A stretch of 35,361 bases of DNA, taken from positions 1-35,361 of IMG/VR virus record IMGVR_UViG_3300045999_010565; one strand, given 5' to 3'. Shown here one piece after another: positions 15,769 to 23,158 of the stretch. Both the position numbers and the translations under genes were made by a program. The stretch is from a virus. The notes below the pieces were generated by a model, which saw nothing but the letters and a program-made list of their open reading frames with translations, was not told the DNA's origin and did not search any database. Numbering within the stretch: position 1 is the stretch's first letter; each line of letters starts with the position of its first letter.

Positions 15769-17534
15769 TGGCTGCCGACGTCTCCCGCGCCGCGGGCTGG
15801 GTGTGGACGGTGGATCTCGACTGGGCCGGCCGGCGCTACCGCCTGGCCGAGCAGGCGCTGTCCCTGCCCGACGTGACCGGCGTCGTGCTCGACTACAGCC
15901 CGGGCCTGTCGCGCGTCGGGTACGAGGCGCGCCTCGACCTCCTCGAGACGGACCCGTCGATCGCCTCTGTCCCGATCGCCGTCGACCTCGGCCCGGACCT
16001 GCCGGTGCTGCTCGGGGACGGGCACGAGCTGCGCCTCGCGTACGCCGTCGTGCGCCTGGTGCCAGTGGACGCCGCGGGGGCCGCGCTCGGCGACTACGCG
16101 GACGGGATCACGATTGCGGCTGGCACCCTGCGGCAGATCCAGACGGCCGACCCCGACGCGCCGACGATTGTCGAGGCGCAGGTCGGAGACGAGCCCGGGC
16201 AGGGCACGGGCCCGCTTCTCCCGCCCTCGGGCGTGATCCGGCAGGAAACCTGGTCGACGGCCGCGGACGCCGCAGAGGGCAAGGCATACCCTCTCGTCGT
16301 CGGGTCGCCCGGGTCCTATCCGCGGGGCGCGTCGACGCTGCGCTGCCCGGGCTCGCCGGTGTACGTCGTGACGTCGTCGGGCGGGGGGCGGGCGATCCTC
16401 GGGGTCGTCGCCGGGCACGCGGTCGCAGCGGCGACTGTCGACGTCTACAATCGCACGAAAGACGTGTGGCTAACTGCGCTTCCGGTCGTGACGACTGCCG
16501 ACCTCACGGAGCGCTATCGCGAGCTGTACGAGCTCCACAGTGAGGCGCGCGACCAGGCCGTCGCACTGCGCGACCTGGCGAACGCGTCGCTTTCGCAGCT
16601 CGGGTCCGCGGTGACGCTCACTGACATCGGGCACATGTACGGCGTTTTTGGCCACCCGGGCGCGTTCGACCTGCCACGATCGCTCCTGGCCGTCGTCGAC
16701 TTCTCGCCGCTGGCCGTCGGCGACCAGCCCGAGACGGAGGACGAGCTGTGGGCGGCGTGGGTCGACGGGCCGGGCCTCGTCGACGAGACGGGGACGGAGA
16801 TCACGACCGCGGGCCAGCTCCTGCTGTGGCTGCTGCGCCGGTCCGGCCTCGCGTATGACGAGGGGCGCACGGTGGCCGTCGCGGGCGCACTGACGCACGC
16901 CGTGTCGGGCTACGTCAACGATCCCGATCTCGCCTCGTGGGACTACCTGCAGGAGGTCCTCGCGGCCCTGCCGGTCACGCTCGCGCGCGGCCCGCTCGGC
17001 GTGTACCCGGTCCTGCTGCGGGGTACGGACGCGCCCCGCGAGGCGGCGCTGTGGGCGTGGACCGCCGGCGAGGACGCGACGCCGCAGGGCCCGGCCCAGC
17101 TCGAGGACGCGACCGGCCCCGCGGCGGTGCGGGTGGCGTGGGGCTGGGATGGGGCACGCGAGGCGTACCGATCTGAGGCCCGGGTCGGCCTGGAGACGGA
17201 CCCGGGCACGCTGCGGGTGTCGACGTCCGGCGCCCGGACGCGGGCCACACGGTACGCCGGGCGGGGTGTCGTCGAGCTCGAGGCGTCCGTCGTCGGCGAC
17301 CTGGCGACGGCGCAGCGGGTGGGCGCCGAGCAGCTCGGCCTCCGATCCTGGCCGCTGACGACGCGCACGTACGCGACCGCGCCGGGCATCGTCCTCGAGC
17401 TCGGCGACGAGGGACTGATCACAGACGCAGCGATGGGCTGGACACGGCGCCGGGCGGTCATTCTGGGCCGCGAGTGGGACGGCCCCGGCGGGCGCTGGCT
17501 GTACCGTGTCGCGGTGCGCGAGGGCGCCGCGTAG
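15768..17534 (+). CDS. putative tail hub / minor tail protein
   Basis: The 588-residue protein begins at ATG 15768, overlapping the upstream TGA, behind GAGGAGG. The first 150 residues are beta-rich. Strands near 160-230 follow, then a helical insertion (residues about 235-270). The C-terminus has strands such as TYATAPGIVLELGDEGLI and ends in WLYRVAVREGAA. Gene order after the tape measure and the large tip protein fits a baseplate hub (Tal/gp27-like). No peptidase or lysozyme motif is visible. Confidence 0.5.
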   Translation: MAADVSRAAGWVWTVDLDWAGRRYRLAEQALSLPDVTGVVLDYSPGLSRVGYEARLDLLETDPSIASVPIAVDLGPDLPVLLGDGHELRLAYAVVRLVPVDAAGAALGDYADGITIAAGTLRQIQTADPDAPTIVEAQVGDEPGQGTGPLLPPSGVIRQETWSTAADAAEGKAYPLVVGSPGSYPRGASTLRCPGSPVYVVTSSGGGRAILGVVAGHAVAAATVDVYNRTKDVWLTALPVVTTADLTERYRELYELHSEARDQAVALRDLANASLSQLGSAVTLTDIGHMYGVFGHPGAFDLPRSLLAVVDFSPLAVGDQPETEDELWAAWVDGPGLVDETGTEITTAGQLLLWLLRRSGLAYDEGRTVAVAGALTHAVSGYVNDPDLASWDYLQEVLAALPVTLARGPLGVYPVLLRGTDAPREAALWAWTAGEDATPQGPAQLEDATGPAAVRVAWGWDGAREAYRSEARVGLETDPGTLRVSTSGARTRATRYAGRGVVELEASVVGDLATAQRVGAEQLGLRSWPLTTRTYATAPGIVLELGDEGLITDAAMGWTRRRAVILGREWDGPGGRWLYRVAVREGAA

Positions 17535-17550
17535 CGGCGTGCGCGGGCCT

Positions 17551-17570
17551 GCCAGGCGTGCTATCCTGGC
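17551..17570 (+). promoter_or_regulatory. extended -10-like element inside a 6-bp hairpin
   Basis: TG-C-TATCCT (17559-17567) resembles an extended -10 and is enclosed by GCCAGG (17551-17556) and CCTGGC (17565-17570). No -35 is visible. It precedes the small gene at 17588 and could raise expression of the fibre/lysis segment. A regulatory hairpin without promoter activity is the alternative. Confidence 0.35.
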
Positions 17571-17587
17571 GACGGTAGGGGGTTCCC

Positions 17588-17938
17588 GTGGCCGTAGACC
17601 TCTCCGCTGTGACGATGGACCGGGCCCGGACCCGGGCCGTGAGCCTCAACTCGACCGGCACGAACTGCGTCGAGGTGTCCCTCCCCGTCGGGTGCCGGTC
17701 GATCGACGTGTTTTTCACGAACGGCTCGGGCTCCGCGCACGCCGGCAAGATCGCCGACTCGGGGACGGACGGCGCCGCAGAGTCCGCCGACGCGATGATC
17801 GTGCCGTCCGGCGCCCTCTACAACTACCCGGTGAGCACCGACGTCCGGGCGCCTGCCGCCCCTAAGGTGTACCTGTCCGGGCACAACTCCGGGATCGCCC
17901 ACCTCGTGCTGATCCCCGGCCGTCCGGGTAGCCCGTGA
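17588..17938 (+). CDS. small beta-rich virion protein candidate
   Basis: The 116-residue protein starts at GTG 17588 after TAGGGGG. It is predicted to be mostly beta strands (CVEVSLPVGCRSIDVFFTN, then KVYLSGHNSGIAHLVLI), with two cysteines near residues 27 and 36. The fold looks like a small jelly-roll or decoration domain. It is coupled by a GTGA overlap to the fibre candidate, so a tail-tip accessory or adhesin base is plausible. I do not recognise a named family. Confidence 0.5.
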   Translation: MAVDLSAVTMDRARTRAVSLNSTGTNCVEVSLPVGCRSIDVFFTNGSGSAHAGKIADSGTDGAAESADAMIVPSGALYNYPVSTDVRAPAAPKVYLSGHNSGIAHLVLIPGRPGSP

Positions 17939-18999
17939 GCCCCGGGCGTCGGTTCCCCTCGCCCGCGGCGCGAGCTGAGTCTGGCGGGGGCGGTCCTGAC
18001 CTGACGGCGCCGCTCCCGCCTGTGCCGGTGTCGCTTGCGTCGGGTACGACCTCGCTCGGGTCGACCTCGATCGGCTCCTGGAGCGACACCGTCACCGTTA
18101 CGGCGACCGTTACGGCCTCGTCGGGCTCCCCGCCGACGGCAACGGTCACGGGCTCGGGCGCGGGTCCGTACTCTGTCTCGATCGCTTCGGGCCTCGCGGA
18201 CGGGCGCACCTACGCCGTCACTCTGACGGGCACCGGGGCGGACGGCCAGGTGGCGCGGGTCGGGCTCTCGGTGGCGGTGCGTCCGGCGCTTGGAACGGTG
18301 GGCTGGGCGAAGGCTGTCACCTACGATTTCACCGGATGCACTACGTCTTCGCGCGTGACGTCCGGCACGGTCACCTCCGGGGGCGGCCTGCCTAACTGGA
18401 CACTGGCCTCCGACTCTGGCACAGGCTTTGGCGTCACTCCGACGGCCGGCACGGGTCTGGTGCTGGACAATACCGGCATTTCTCGCGGGTTTGTCCACTT
18501 CACCCCAGACTATGCATCGCTGGGCCTGGACTTCCTTGCCCCGACCCCGATGGCCGTCGTGCTGCACGTTGCTGCCCCGACGCTTGGCGCCTCTGCATTC
18601 ATGACGTTCCAGGTCGGGACTGCCGCAAACCCTAACGGGAGTGGCTCCGGGGCTGGAGGCCGACTCATCAATACGGCGGGCACTCGCAACGGGAATGCGC
18701 GCTCCAACTCGCTCGGAACGTCTGAGCTGTCCAGCTCTCCGATCTTCTCATCGGCCTCTGACATCGCAAACCTTTCGATGCTGGGCGGGTTCTACCCGGG
18801 AGAGGGCGTCAACAGCGTGCTGAATGGCACCCCGCCTTCCACGGGTCCTACCGGCTTCACGCTTTGGCGCGATGGGGCGGCCCGCACGATCGGGACCGGC
18901 GCCGGGTATTCCCCCGGGTTCGTTTCGCTGCTGTTTGGCGGCGGCACAGTCGGCGGCGCGATTGCCGCGGTCGAGATTTGGACGCGGAGGGTCACATGA
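17935..18999 (+). CDS. putative receptor-binding tail fibre
   Basis: The 354-residue protein has a Ser/Gly linker start and a Thr/Val-rich Ig-like domain (about residues 32-122). A C-terminal domain (about 127-354) is rich in Gly, Ser, Thr and Asn and looks like a lectin-type beta sandwich. The last gene before the lysis cassette is often the adhesin. From about 18310 the DNA uses more A and T at third positions than the rest of the window, suggesting a horizontally exchanged binding domain. No chaperone or enzymatic motif is visible. Confidence 0.5.
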   Translation: MSPGRRFPSPAARAESGGGGPDLTAPLPPVPVSLASGTTSLGSTSIGSWSDTVTVTATVTASSGSPPTATVTGSGAGPYSVSIASGLADGRTYAVTLTGTGADGQVARVGLSVAVRPALGTVGWAKAVTYDFTGCTTSSRVTSGTVTSGGGLPNWTLASDSGTGFGVTPTAGTGLVLDNTGISRGFVHFTPDYASLGLDFLAPTPMAVVLHVAAPTLGASAFMTFQVGTAANPNGSGSGAGGRLINTAGTRNGNARSNSLGTSELSSSPIFSSASDIANLSMLGGFYPGEGVNSVLNGTPPSTGPTGFTLWRDGAARTIGTGAGYSPGFVSLLFGGGTVGGAIAAVEIWTRRVT

Positions 19000-19205
19000 A
19001 GGTGAACGCTCGGACCATCACCACGGAAGGGCCGACCGGCGACGACCCCCGCGCCGTCGTCGTGACGCTCGTGCTCTTCGGGGACGAGGCCGACGACCTC
19101 GTCGCCGCTTACCGCCCGGGCCAGTCGCCCGAGATGCTCGCCGACCCGGCCCGCGTCGTCGCGGTGCCCGTCGCTGCCGCAGTCGCTGAGCTGGTGCGCC
19201 CGTGA
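18996..19205 (+). CDS. small hypothetical protein (69 aa)
   Basis: It starts at ATG 18996, overlapping the fibre stop (ATGA), with GGAGGG upstream. The 69 residues contain strands (AVVVTLVLFGD), an acidic stretch, then a helix ending AVAAAVAELVRP. There is no signal peptide or membrane segment. The placement between adhesin and lysis genes suggests a virion accessory or chaperone role, but no family is recognised. Confidence 0.5.
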   Translation: MKVNARTITTEGPTGDDPRAVVVTLVLFGDEADDLVAAYRPGQSPEMLADPARVVAVPVAAAVAELVRP

Positions 19206-19393
19206 AGCGCCTCAGCCGCACGACGCGCCGCAAGATCGCCCGCTTCCTCGGGCTCGTCGGCGTCTCTCTCGTCGACGGGCGCCTGACCCCGGCCGAGATC
19301 TCGATGCTCGTCGGGTCTGCCGCGCAGGTCTACGAGGCTTTGCGGGCCGAGCGCGACGGCACGGCCCCGGCCGACGAGGCGGACGGCGAGTGA
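19202..19393 (+). CDS. small hypothetical protein (63 aa) of lysis region
   Basis: The GTG start overlaps the upstream TGA. The 63-residue protein has a basic N-terminus (MKRLSRTTRRKIARF), a moderately hydrophobic helix, then DGRLTPAEISMLV, a pattern I associate with small phage proteins near lysis genes. The C-terminus is acidic. The hydrophobic helix seems too short and polar for a certain membrane span, so a holin role is only a possibility. Confidence 0.45.
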   Translation: MKRLSRTTRRKIARFLGLVGVSLVDGRLTPAEISMLVGSAAQVYEALRAERDGTAPADEADGE

Positions 19394-19806
19394 CGGGGCC
19401 CCGCTACCAGTGGGGGGCCCGGTCCGTGGCTCGCCTCGCGACGGTCCACCCGGCGCTGCGCGAACTCATGGAGCGCGTGATCGCGCGGCCCGACCTGCCC
19501 TTCGACCTCACGATCCTGTGCGGCCATCGCACGGAGGCCGAGCAGGCGGCCGCGGTCGCGTCGGGCGCGTCGAGGCTTCCGTGGCCCGGGAGCAAGCACA
19601 ACAAGTGGCCGTCGCGCGCGGTGGACGTGGCCCCCCTCGTCGGCGGGTCCGTGACCTGGGACTGGGCCGCCTACCGGGCCGTGGCCCCGCACGTCAAAGC
19701 GGAGTGGGCCGAGATGCAGGCCGAGGGGCGCTATCCGGGCGTGTCCCTGATTTGGGGCGGCGACTGGGTGCGCTTCCCGGATGGGCCGCACTGGGAGCTG
19801 TCGTGA
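19390..19806 (+). CDS. endolysin, M15 family zinc peptidase (CwlK-like)
   Basis: The 138-residue single-domain enzyme should cut peptide cross-links of peptidoglycan during lysis. Zn ligands fit H70 and D79 in SKHNKWPSRAVDVAP and H134 in DGPHWEL. WGGDW before it matches the M15C L-alanyl-D-glutamate peptidase type. The region around R47 (LCGHRTEAEQ) matches the conserved N-terminal helix motif. No cell-wall-binding domain or signal peptide is present, so a holin is needed. The GTG start overlaps the upstream TGA. Confidence 0.85.
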   Translation: MTGPRYQWGARSVARLATVHPALRELMERVIARPDLPFDLTILCGHRTEAEQAAAVASGASRLPWPGSKHNKWPSRAVDVAPLVGGSVTWDWAAYRAVAPHVKAEWAEMQAEGRYPGVSLIWGGDWVRFPDGPHWELS

Positions 19807-20153
19807 TTTTTACTCTGGCCCTCGCCGCCGCCCTCGCGCAGGACGCAGTGCCACCCCCGGCCTCGGCCCCGACGTCCGACCCGTGGACGCTGCTCGGCGT
19901 CGGGCTCGGGTCGGCGGTCACTGCCTGGCTCGCCGAGCACATCCGCTCGCGCCGCAACACTGCCCCCGCCGACGACCTCTCGCCGCTTCTCGCGCGGTCG
20001 GCCGACGGCGGCATCCTCCTGCTCCAGCGCCTCGCGCGCATCGAGGAGTCGGTCCATGATCTCGCCTCTGCGCTCGCCGTCCTTGCCCGTGCTGTCTCCG
20101 ACGACGCCACCATCAGCAGCGTCCGCCGACGGCGCCCGACCGGCGGGAACTGA
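19803..20153 (+). CDS. putative holin
   Basis: The 116-residue protein starts at GTG 19803, overlapping the endolysin stop. Residues 2-13 (IFTLALAAALAQ) form a short hydrophobic or signal-like segment. Residues about 28-45 (WTLLGVGLGSAVTAWLAE) form a transmembrane candidate, followed by a soluble, helical and basic tail. Position next to the endolysin and one or two membrane segments support a holin. A signal-anchor accessory protein is the alternative. Confidence 0.55.
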   Translation: MIFTLALAAALAQDAVPPPASAPTSDPWTLLGVGLGSAVTAWLAEHIRSRRNTAPADDLSPLLARSADGGILLLQRLARIEESVHDLASALAVLARAVSDDATISSVRRRRPTGGN

Positions 20154-20268
20154 CCCTCGGCCGGCCGTCCGCTCGGCGCTCGTCGAGATCGTCGCTGCGG
20201 TGCGCGCCCTCTCGGGCGACGACGCGGGCGATCGGCTGGAGCACGCGCTGCGGCTCGTCGGGCCCTGA
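20056..20268 (+). CDS. small overlapping hypothetical protein (70 aa)
   Basis: The start ATG 20056 lies inside the holin candidate in another frame, with GAGGAG seven bases upstream. The gene then extends 115 bases beyond the holin stop. The N-terminal 25 residues are Ser/Pro-rich because of the overlap. The unique part (VRSALVEIVAAVRALSG, then DRLEHALRLVG) is a good amphipathic helix pair. No lipobox is visible, so a spanin is not supported. Confidence 0.4.
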   Translation: MISPLRSPSLPVLSPTTPPSAASADGARPAGTDPRPAVRSALVEIVAAVRALSGDDAGDRLEHALRLVGP

Positions 20269-20270
20269 CG

Positions 20271-20303
20271 AAAAACCCACACCCGGACCATTCCGGATGG
20301 GGG
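20271..20303 (-). terminator. leftward terminator of the early region
   Basis: Read leftward, an interrupted stem (20276-20303, core CCGG/CCGG with a six-base loop) runs directly into TTTTT (20275-20271). It lies 44 bases past the stop of the last leftward gene and next to the end of the rightward lysis cassette. Confidence 0.55.
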
Positions 20304-20312
20304 CCTATCGGA

Positions 20313-20338
20313 TGCGAGGTCCGGCCCGGAGCCTCGCA
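20313..20338. terminator. 7-bp hairpin at the convergent junction
   Basis: TGCGAGG (20313-20319) pairs perfectly with CCTCGCA (20332-20338) around a 12-base loop. No T-run follows on either side. It sits between two converging transcription units and may help stop read-through from either. Confidence 0.35.
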
Positions 20339-20346
20339 CCAGGTGC

Positions 20347-20553
20347 CTACCCGGCGGGTGGCGACGCGTCGAGGGCGTCGACGATGCGCCGGGCCGTCTC
20401 GATCGCGACCTCGATCGTCGCAGACCGCGACGAGATCTCGACGACGTCCTCGGAGGCGCCGCAAAGCGGCGACCAGCGCAGAGTCCAGCGCACGCCGTCG
20501 ACGCGCTCGTACAGCTCGATCGTGCCCCAGGGGCCGAGGGTGTGTGTCGTCAC
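20347..20553 (-). CDS. small hypothetical protein (68 aa)
   Basis: Last gene of the leftward early unit. GTG 20553 overlaps the upstream stop (GTGA). The 68 residues look like a compact beta-beta-alpha protein: WGTIELYERVDGVRW, then SATIEVAIETARRIVDAL. No known family or catalytic motif is recognised. Translational coupling to its upstream neighbour supports expression. Confidence 0.55.
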   Translation of the reverse strand: MTTHTLGPWGTIELYERVDGVRWTLRWSPLCGASEDVVEISSRSATIEVAIETARRIVDALDASPPAG

Positions 20554-21164
20554 GGGTCACCCCCCGGGCGGTGCAGACCCTCCTCGATCGCCTCGGCCGC
20601 GCGGTCGACTGCGAGGGCGCTGGACAGGTGCAGCTCCTGCAGCCGATCCGCCTCACTCCGCAGCCACGCGACGACAGTCGCGCGCTCTCGGATGCGCTCT
20701 GCACGCAGCTCACGTCGCGCGTCCACAACCGCGCCCTCGGCCCGCTCGAGGGCGGCCTCGAGGTTAGCGGCACGGCGACGCGTCGCCGCAGCTCGACGTG
20801 CGGCCGATGTGACCGCCGCGTAGGGCACGGCGCGAGATGCCAGGACGTCCCACACCGCGCGGGCCAGCCCCTCTGCCTCGGCCTGCAGCTCGCGCTGCGC
20901 AGCAGCCTCCAGGTACACGACCAGGTCGACCGCCTCCTGCACCGCGTCGCGGAGATGATCGCGCCCGTTGTCGCGCTGGAGCGGCACGCCGTACCGTGCG
21001 AGGCCCTGCGCCCGGCGCGCGACGTACAGCTCGCGCAGCACAGGGTCTGTCGTGCGCGCGATCACGTCGAGCCAGAGGTCGCCGGTGCCAGGCGTCGGCG
21101 GGGGCTCGGGCTGGAGCGCCGCGAGGGCCTGGAGCTGGGCCCGGTCTTCGTTGGGTGTGGTCAC
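20550..21164 (-). CDS. conserved phage protein with YGVPLQ-NGRD motif
   Basis: The 204-residue protein starts at GTG 21164, overlapping the MazG stop. Residues about 49-76 hold the pattern RYGVPLQRDNGRD followed by DAVQEAVDLVVYL, which I know from many phage hypothetical proteins. It may relate to all-alpha nucleotide-handling folds, but I cannot confirm that. The C-terminal 110 residues are a long Arg/Ala/Glu coiled coil. Adjacency to MazG favours a nucleotide-pool role. Function is unknown. Confidence 0.6.
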   Translation of the reverse strand: MTTPNEDRAQLQALAALQPEPPPTPGTGDLWLDVIARTTDPVLRELYVARRAQGLARYGVPLQRDNGRDHLRDAVQEAVDLVVYLEAAAQRELQAEAEGLARAVWDVLASRAVPYAAVTSAARRAAATRRRAANLEAALERAEGAVVDARRELRAERIRERATVVAWLRSEADRLQELHLSSALAVDRAAEAIEEGLHRPGGDP

Positions 21165-21766
21165 GACTGCACCCGATGCGCACCGGCGTCGATCGCGTCG
21201 ATCGCGTCGGAGAGGGCAGCGTCGCAGCAGGCGGCGCAGACCTCGGGCAGGTGCTGCAGGTAGCGCACGACCGCCGCACACTCCGCCGCCACCGCCGCGG
21301 CCCGGTCCTCTCCCGACCCGCCGATCGTGCCCGTCGCGGCGCGGCGGCCGAGCTTGTCGAGGTTGCGCGTCTGCACCTCCTCGAGCGTCCGCCCGTGCGC
21401 GACGGCCAGGTCGCGGACCCACGCGGCCACCTGCGACGGGTGCTGCGCATAGGCGAGCACGGCCCCGAGGGCGCCGGGCGCGACGTCCTCCGCGCAAACC
21501 CACGGCTGCTCGCGCCGCGCGACGAAGAGCTCGTCGCGCTGCAGCGTCGCGCAGGCGGCCGCGTACCACAGGACGTCGCCGAGCTCGAGCACGAGGCGGT
21601 CGACGTCGACGGGCACGGAGTCGCGCAGGGACTTCTGAAACAGGCCGGCGACCTCGCCGACCTCGGCCACCAGGCCGAACGCGGCGTGATCGAGGGCAGC
21701 GTCGCCCTCGCGGATCGAGGAGCGGGCAAAGGCCCAGGCGGCGATCTGATACTGAGCGGGCGTCAC
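21161..21766 (-). CDS. MazG-like nucleotide pyrophosphohydrolase
   Basis: The 201-residue protein has the metal-binding pattern of all-alpha NTP pyrophosphatases: GLVAEVGEVAGLFQKSLR with E35 and E38, then LELGDVLWYAA with E61 and D64. A later NLDKLGRR resembles the C-terminal lysine/arginine motif. Phage MazG homologues may hydrolyse non-canonical nucleotides or reduce alarmone signals. Start GTG 21766 has GAGGTG five bases upstream and overlaps the previous stop. The C-terminal about 45 residues are an extra helical region with two adjacent cysteines. Confidence 0.8.
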   Translation of the reverse strand: MTPAQYQIAAWAFARSSIREGDAALDHAAFGLVAEVGEVAGLFQKSLRDSVPVDVDRLVLELGDVLWYAAACATLQRDELFVARREQPWVCAEDVAPGALGAVLAYAQHPSQVAAWVRDLAVAHGRTLEEVQTRNLDKLGRRAATGTIGGSGEDRAAAVAAECAAVVRYLQHLPEVCAACCDAALSDAIDAIDAGAHRVQS

Positions 21767-21987
21767 GGGGTCACCTCGGGTGCAGGCAGCAGGCCGTGCT
21801 CGACAAGCGCGTCGAGCAGGCGGTGGGGCAGGATCCAGTCTCGCAGGACGGTCCCGTCGGCATAGCTCAGCTCGTACGCCGGGCCGCGCCGCAGCACGGC
21901 CGCAAGGGGGACAGACCCGCGCCGGAGCAGGCTGAGCTGTCCCGTCGTGGTCCAGGTGTAGGAGGGCGGCAGAGGGCAGGGGGTCAC
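21763..21987 (-). CDS. small hypothetical protein (74 aa)
   Basis: Start GTG 21987 overlaps the upstream stop, and its own stop overlaps the MazG start. The 74 residues contain a small beta core (GSVPLAAVLRRGPAYELSYADG) and a C-terminal helix (HRLLDALVEHGLLPAPE). No family is recognised. Tight coupling on both sides supports a real gene. Confidence 0.55.
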   Translation of the reverse strand: MTPCPLPPSYTWTTTGQLSLLRRGSVPLAAVLRRGPAYELSYADGTVLRDWILPHRLLDALVEHGLLPAPEVTP

Positions 21988-22262
21988 GGAGTGCTCCGAG
22001 CTTGGGTCTTCGCAAGGGAGTCGCGCACGATCTGAGCCAGGCGCACCGTCGTCATGGCCTGGCCGACGAAAAGACACTTCATGTAGCAGTGCAGCTCGTA
22101 GTCGCTGAGCCCGAGGTGCTCTGCGCAGCTGGCCGAGCCGTGACCCTCGAGCCACTGCTGCCGGGCGTAGTGCAGGGCCCCCTCGAATTCTCCGACCCGG
22201 TGCAGGTGGCCCTGCTCGAGCAGCCAGCCAGGCGTCCACGGCTTGCGCACGACGCGGCTCAC
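21984..22262 (-). CDS. small hypothetical protein (92 aa)
   Basis: Start GTG 22262 overlaps the upstream stop (GTGA). The protein is helical and rich in histidine and aromatic residues: GWLLEQGHLHRVGEFEGALHY-like and HLGLSDYELHCYMKCLFVG. Two cysteines lie close together near residues 56-60 with one earlier, but the spacing does not form a clear zinc finger. The function is unknown. Confidence 0.5.
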   Translation of the reverse strand: MSRVVRKPWTPGWLLEQGHLHRVGEFEGALHYARQQWLEGHGSASCAEHLGLSDYELHCYMKCLFVGQAMTTVRLAQIVRDSLAKTQARSTP

Positions 22263-22417
22263 TGGGCGATCCTCGAGGCAGTGACTGCGGCGAAGCCACC
22301 CGACACGGCGAAGCACACGAGCCAGAGGACGTGCAGCGGCGCGGGCGCGCAGGTGAAACCGAACGCGGCGACGGCGTACACGAGGGACAGGGCGGCAGGG
22401 ATGATCGGGCTTTTCAT
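22259..22417 (-). CDS. small membrane protein (52 aa)
   Basis: ATG 22417 follows AGGAG with good spacing. The 52 residues contain two hydrophobic segments, about 4-20 (PIIPAALSLVYAVAAFG) and 25-45 (LHVLWLVCFAVSGGFAAV), separated by a short polar turn. This suggests a two-span inner membrane protein. Being in the early unit rather than the lysis cassette, superinfection exclusion or host takeover is as likely as a holin role. No family is identified. Confidence 0.55.
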   Translation of the reverse strand: MKSPIIPAALSLVYAVAAFGFTCAPAPLHVLWLVCFAVSGGFAAVTASRIAQ

Positions 22418-22590
22418 GCGTTCTCCTGAGTGACGAGGTGCCGCGCAGCAGCGACGCGACACGAGGTGGGACTGCGGGGCCGGGTGCAGGTGCTCACCGC
22501 GGCGGCGACCTGCGGCCAGGTGAGGCCGGCGGCCCGGAGGCGATGGAGCTCCGCGCGCTCAGCGCGGGTCCAGCGGGGGCGCGGGGGCAT
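22414..22590 (-). CDS. Myb/SANT-like small protein, paralogue 4
   Basis: ATG 22590 lies one base after the upstream stop. The first 35 of 58 residues match the Myb-like pattern seen in three other proteins here: RWTRAERAELHRLRAAGLTW, then PQVAAAV. The conserved tryptophans and the three-helix spacing suggest a DNA-binding domain. The C-terminus is basic with two cysteines. It is the shortest and most divergent of the four. It could be a regulator, a nucleoid-binding protein or a host-interaction factor. Confidence 0.5.
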   Translation of the reverse strand: MPPRPRWTRAERAELHRLRAAGLTWPQVAAAVSTCTRPRSPTSCRVAAARHLVTQENA

Positions 22591-22591
22591 G

Positions 22592-22852
22592 TCAGGCCTC
22601 GTCGTCAATGGTGACCGTGATGTACTCGCCGTCACCCTCGGCCAGCCCGCTGTCCACCTCGCGCAGCCCACTGAGCAGCACCGTGATCGCGTCAAACCGC
22701 GCCTGAGTGTCGGGGGTGAAGCCGCGGTTAGGGTCGCCCCCGATGTAGTCGGCGTCGTAGGTGAGGGTCATTTCGTCACCGCCGGAATGGAGGGTGACGG
22801 CGCCGTGAGCGGAGAGGGCGTCGACGAGGGTGCGGAGGTCGGTGGCGGTCAT
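22592..22852 (-). CDS. small acidic hypothetical protein (86 aa)
   Basis: ATG 22852 is preceded by AGGAA at six bases. The 86-residue protein is acidic, with an N-terminal helix (TATDLRTLVDALSAHG), two strands (AVTLHSGG, EMTLTYDADYI) and a C-terminal strand (EYITVTIDDEA). Its N-terminal MTxxDLRxL resembles that of its upstream neighbour, hinting at duplication or a shared partner. The acidity could suit a DNA-mimic or inhibitor role, but that is only conjecture. Confidence 0.5.
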   Translation of the reverse strand: MTATDLRTLVDALSAHGAVTLHSGGDEMTLTYDADYIGGDPNRGFTPDTQARFDAITVLLSGLREVDSGLAEGDGEYITVTIDDEA

Positions 22853-22880
22853 GGTCGTTCCTGCGGGGTAGTGGGGGCGG

Positions 22881-23063
22881 TCAGACGGAGGCCAGAGCAC
22901 GACGGGCACCGGCAGCGCGGATGCGCGGGGGGCAGGCGGCGCGGATATGGGCGGGCATTTTCTGCCGGCGGCAGTCGAGGGCCAGAAGGCAGAGGGCCAC
23001 AGTGGCGTAGTCGCCGGCGGCGGCGGCTTCGAAGGCGAGGGCGCGGAGGTCGATCGAGGTCAT
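22881..23063 (-). CDS. small hypothetical protein (60 aa), first of second leftward unit
   Basis: ATG 23063 follows AAAGGAG with six-base spacing and lies about 45 bases from the promoter -10 at 23110-23115. An in-frame GTG at 23105 would start only four bases after the -10 and is less likely. The 60 residues are helical (DLRALAFEAAAAGDYATVALCLLALD), then basic with three cysteines in total. No known family. Confidence 0.55.
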   Translation of the reverse strand: MTSIDLRALAFEAAAAGDYATVALCLLALDCRRQKMPAHIRAACPPRIRAAGARRALASV

Positions 23064-23109
23064 GGGCGGCTCCTTTGCGCCGAGGACTCCATCGCCCCCG
23101 GACACTCAG

Positions 23110-23138
23110 ACTCTACGCCGGCGCGATCAAGCGTGCAA
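23110..23138 (-). promoter_or_regulatory. leftward early promoter with operator (site I)
   Basis: Read leftward: TTGCAC (23138-23133), 17-base spacer, TAGAGT (23115-23110). The operator-like GTGCAAGGGCTGCAC at 23133-23147 covers the -35. This promoter should drive the second leftward unit from 23063 to 20347. The -35 is embedded in a larger 37-base palindrome. Confidence 0.65.
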
Positions 23139-23158
23139 GGGCTGCACACTTGATCGCG
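23122..23158. repeat. 37-base palindrome over the promoter -35
   Basis: Arms CGCGATCAAG (23122-23131) and CTTGATCGCG (23149-23158) are perfect reverse complements. Inside them, after one mismatch, GTGCA and TGCAC (23133-23137, 23143-23147) pair around AGGGC. Six Ts follow on the plus strand at 23163-23168. As DNA it is a large operator. As rightward RNA it resembles an intrinsic terminator that would block antisense transcription into the exonuclease unit. Confidence 0.7.
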
